Assembly: GCA_902798105.1 (NCBI GenBank)
Contig: CADBVG010000018.1
Location: 13,333-72,299 of the forward strand
Source: an uncultured Eubacteriales bacterium
Lineage (GTDB): Bacteria; Bacillota; Clostridia; Christensenellales; Aristaeellaceae
Direction of reading: 5' to 3'
Length of the DNA: 58,967 bases
In this document: positions 57,925 to 58,967 of the stretch, piece by piece
How positions within the stretch are numbered: position 1 is the first letter of the stretch
Layout: the number at the start of each line of letters is the position of its first letter
The notes under the pieces: model-generated
Told to the model about the DNA's origin: nothing
The model's input: the letters and a program-made list of their open reading frames with translations, nothing else
Database searches by the model: none
Program-made: the position numbers and the translations under genes

Positions 57925-58967
57925 ATGAAGACACTGATTGAACTCTACGATACCGCGCCGATCGAGAATGTGCTGGCGGCAGAGATGTTTCGCCCGAAGG
58001 AGATGATACTGATCTGTCCCCCGGAGGTGGAGCAGAACCGGGAATACCGACGCTCGCTGCGCGCCTATTTCGAATACCGCCAATGCCCGATGAAGCTGAC
58101 CTTCATCCCCGTGAGTATGCTGGACGCGGTGAAGATCGAGCGGGTGCTGCGGGAAGTGATAGAGGCCCACCCGGACTGTGCCATTGACATCGCCGGCGGC
58201 ACAGACGCCTCACTGTTCGCCGCGGGGGCGGTGTCCGGGAACATCGCCGTATTCACCTACAGCCAAAGGCGCAACACCTTCTTCGAGATCAAGAACGCCC
58301 CCTTCGCTCACAGCGTGACCTGCACCGTGCGGCTGGACGTGCGCTCCTGCTTCCTGATGGCGGGCGGCACGCTGCTGAAGGGCCGGGAGGACAACGCGCA
58401 GCTGAAGACCATGCTGCCGCAGATGGAGAAGCTGTTCGAAATCTACACCCAATACCGCCGCGTATGGAACCGGCAGATCAGCTACATCCAGAAGATTTCA
58501 TCCGCAGAGGCGGGGGTGCTGGACGCCGCGGGCGCATGGACGGAGAAGGCGGGGGACCGGCATGTGAACGCCGACGGCGGGCTCTTCGAGGCGCTGGCGA
58601 ACGCGGGGCTTATCCTGGATTTGCAGATGAACGACGAGGGCCTGAGCTTCCGCTTCCCGGACGAGACCGTGCGCTTCTGGCTGCGGGATATCGGCGCGGT
58701 ACTGGAATTGCAGGTCTTTCGCGCCTGCCTCGAGGCGAAGTGCTTTGACGACGTGGTGCTCAGCGCCGTGGTCAACTGGCAGGGCGACGCTATCCAGCGG
58801 GACAGTGTGACTAACGAGATCGACGTGATGGCCGTGCAGGGCATCCAGCCGGTGTTCATCAGCTGCAAGACCAGCGAGATCAGGACCGAGGCCCTGAACG
58901 AGCTGGCGATCCTCCGGGACCGCTTCGGCGGCAAAAACGCCCGGGCCATCATCGCCACCTCCTGCGT
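57925..58967 (+). CDS. Card1/Can2-type CARF-nuclease, 3' end cut by the window
   Basis: 347 codons are visible from ATG 57925; the gene continues past the edge. An N-terminal CARF-like Rossmann domain (about 1-165) shows ILICPPEVEQNREYRRSLRA and a DIAGGTDASLFAAGAV ligand loop. The C-terminal PD-(D/E)xK nuclease of the Card1 (formerly DUF1887) family shows FDDVVLSAVVNW (about 274-285), NEIDVMAVQ with E298/D300, and FISCKTSE with K315. Family members are activated by cyclic oligoadenylate and cut DNA or RNA. No type III CRISPR gene is in view; it is a single gene behind its own promoter. Confidence 0.85.
   Translation, partial: MKTLIELYDTAPIENVLAAEMFRPKEMILICPPEVEQNREYRRSLRAYFEYRQCPMKLTFIPVSMLDAVKIERVLREVIEAHPDCAIDIAGGTDASLFAAGAVSGNIAVFTYSQRRNTFFEIKNAPFAHSVTCTVRLDVRSCFLMAGGTLLKGREDNAQLKTMLPQMEKLFEIYTQYRRVWNRQISYIQKISSAEAGVLDAAGAWTEKAGDRHVNADGGLFEALANAGLILDLQMNDEGLSFRFPDETVRFWLRDIGAVLELQVFRACLEAKCFDDVVLSAVVNWQGDAIQRDSVTNEIDVMAVQGIQPVFISCKTSEIRTEALNELAILRDRFGGKNARAIIATSC

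Noticed and set aside
57738-58967. Type III CRISPR locus around the CARF-nuclease
   Set aside because: No Cas10/Csm/Cmr genes or array within the window; the part to the right cannot be seen.

Overview
The window reads as a GC-rich chromosomal segment of a Gram-positive Clostridia-type bacterium, probably gut-associated. The support is: a lonA-engB pair and a cdaA-cdaR pair as in Firmicutes, AGGAGG-type ribosome binding sites with frequent TTG/GTG starts, clean TTGACA/TATAAT promoters, a five-tRNA cluster, and several families of short palindromic repeats between genes. I cannot name the genus from the sequence. Nearly all genes are intact and densely packed, and there is no prophage, transposase or CRISPR array.

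Layout. 0.2-1.8 kb: a Nudix-fold protein and two small envelope proteins (minus). 2.0-4.4 kb: ddl-murF, cell-wall precursor ligases. 4.7-8.4 kb: three exported proteins (two lipoyl/barrel adaptor-like proteins around a very acidic surface protein), bracketed by inverted copies of a ~120-bp repeat. 8.6-11.8 kb: a MacAB-like exporter (adaptor, ATPase, permease), with a 136-bp duplication/insertion between ATPase and permease. 12.0-15.4 kb: a peptide-binding lipoprotein and a dCache-HAMP-GGDEF diguanylate cyclase in one operon. 15.6-17.0 kb: an unusual AroE and a DUF523 protein. 17.2-17.6 kb: a probable structured RNA. 17.8-18.2 kb: tRNAs Val, Asp, Phe, Gly and Cys. 19.2-22.2 kb: lon, engB. 22.5-25.6 kb: aspartokinase, then a CrtO-type acyltransferase with an MGDG-synthase-like glycosyltransferase. 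25.8-31.4 kb: the livJHMGF branched-chain amino-acid transporter plus a DUF2284 protein. 32.3-36.2 kb: late cobalamin assembly (cobC, short cobU-like, cobS, cobU, cobT) and an NlpC/P60 hydrolase. 36.3-38.3 kb: TrmB running in frame into a class II aldolase. 38.5-42.8 kb: small proteins, leuS and a long-tailed SecG. 43.1-46.9 kb: rsmH, tgt, an ArmA/Rmt-like 16S rRNA methyltransferase and rsmI. 47.1-50.3 kb: trpS, an AEC transporter and a GNAT protein. 50.5-54.2 kb: cdaA-cdaR, a basic-tailed membrane protein and an SGNH hydrolase. 54.3-56.3 kb: a cobalamin riboswitch in front of an exported CbiK chelatase and a NEAT-like exported protein. 56.6-57.6 kb: a cysteine-rich small protein and a frameshifted methyltransferase. 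From 57.9 kb to the right edge: a CARF-nuclease of the Card1/Can2 type, cut by the window end.

How the genes work together. Corrinoid metabolism recurs (cobTUSC, riboswitch-cbiK, cysteine-rich small domain). The 43-47 kb block concentrates enzymes that modify the decoding region of 16S rRNA, and the ArmA/Rmt-like member predicts intrinsic high-level aminoglycoside resistance. The most notable items are that methyltransferase, the stand-alone CARF nuclease with no visible CRISPR locus, the TrmB-aldolase read-through fusion, the exported chelatase pair, the acidic-protein/adaptor locus and the unassigned ~300-nt RNA.
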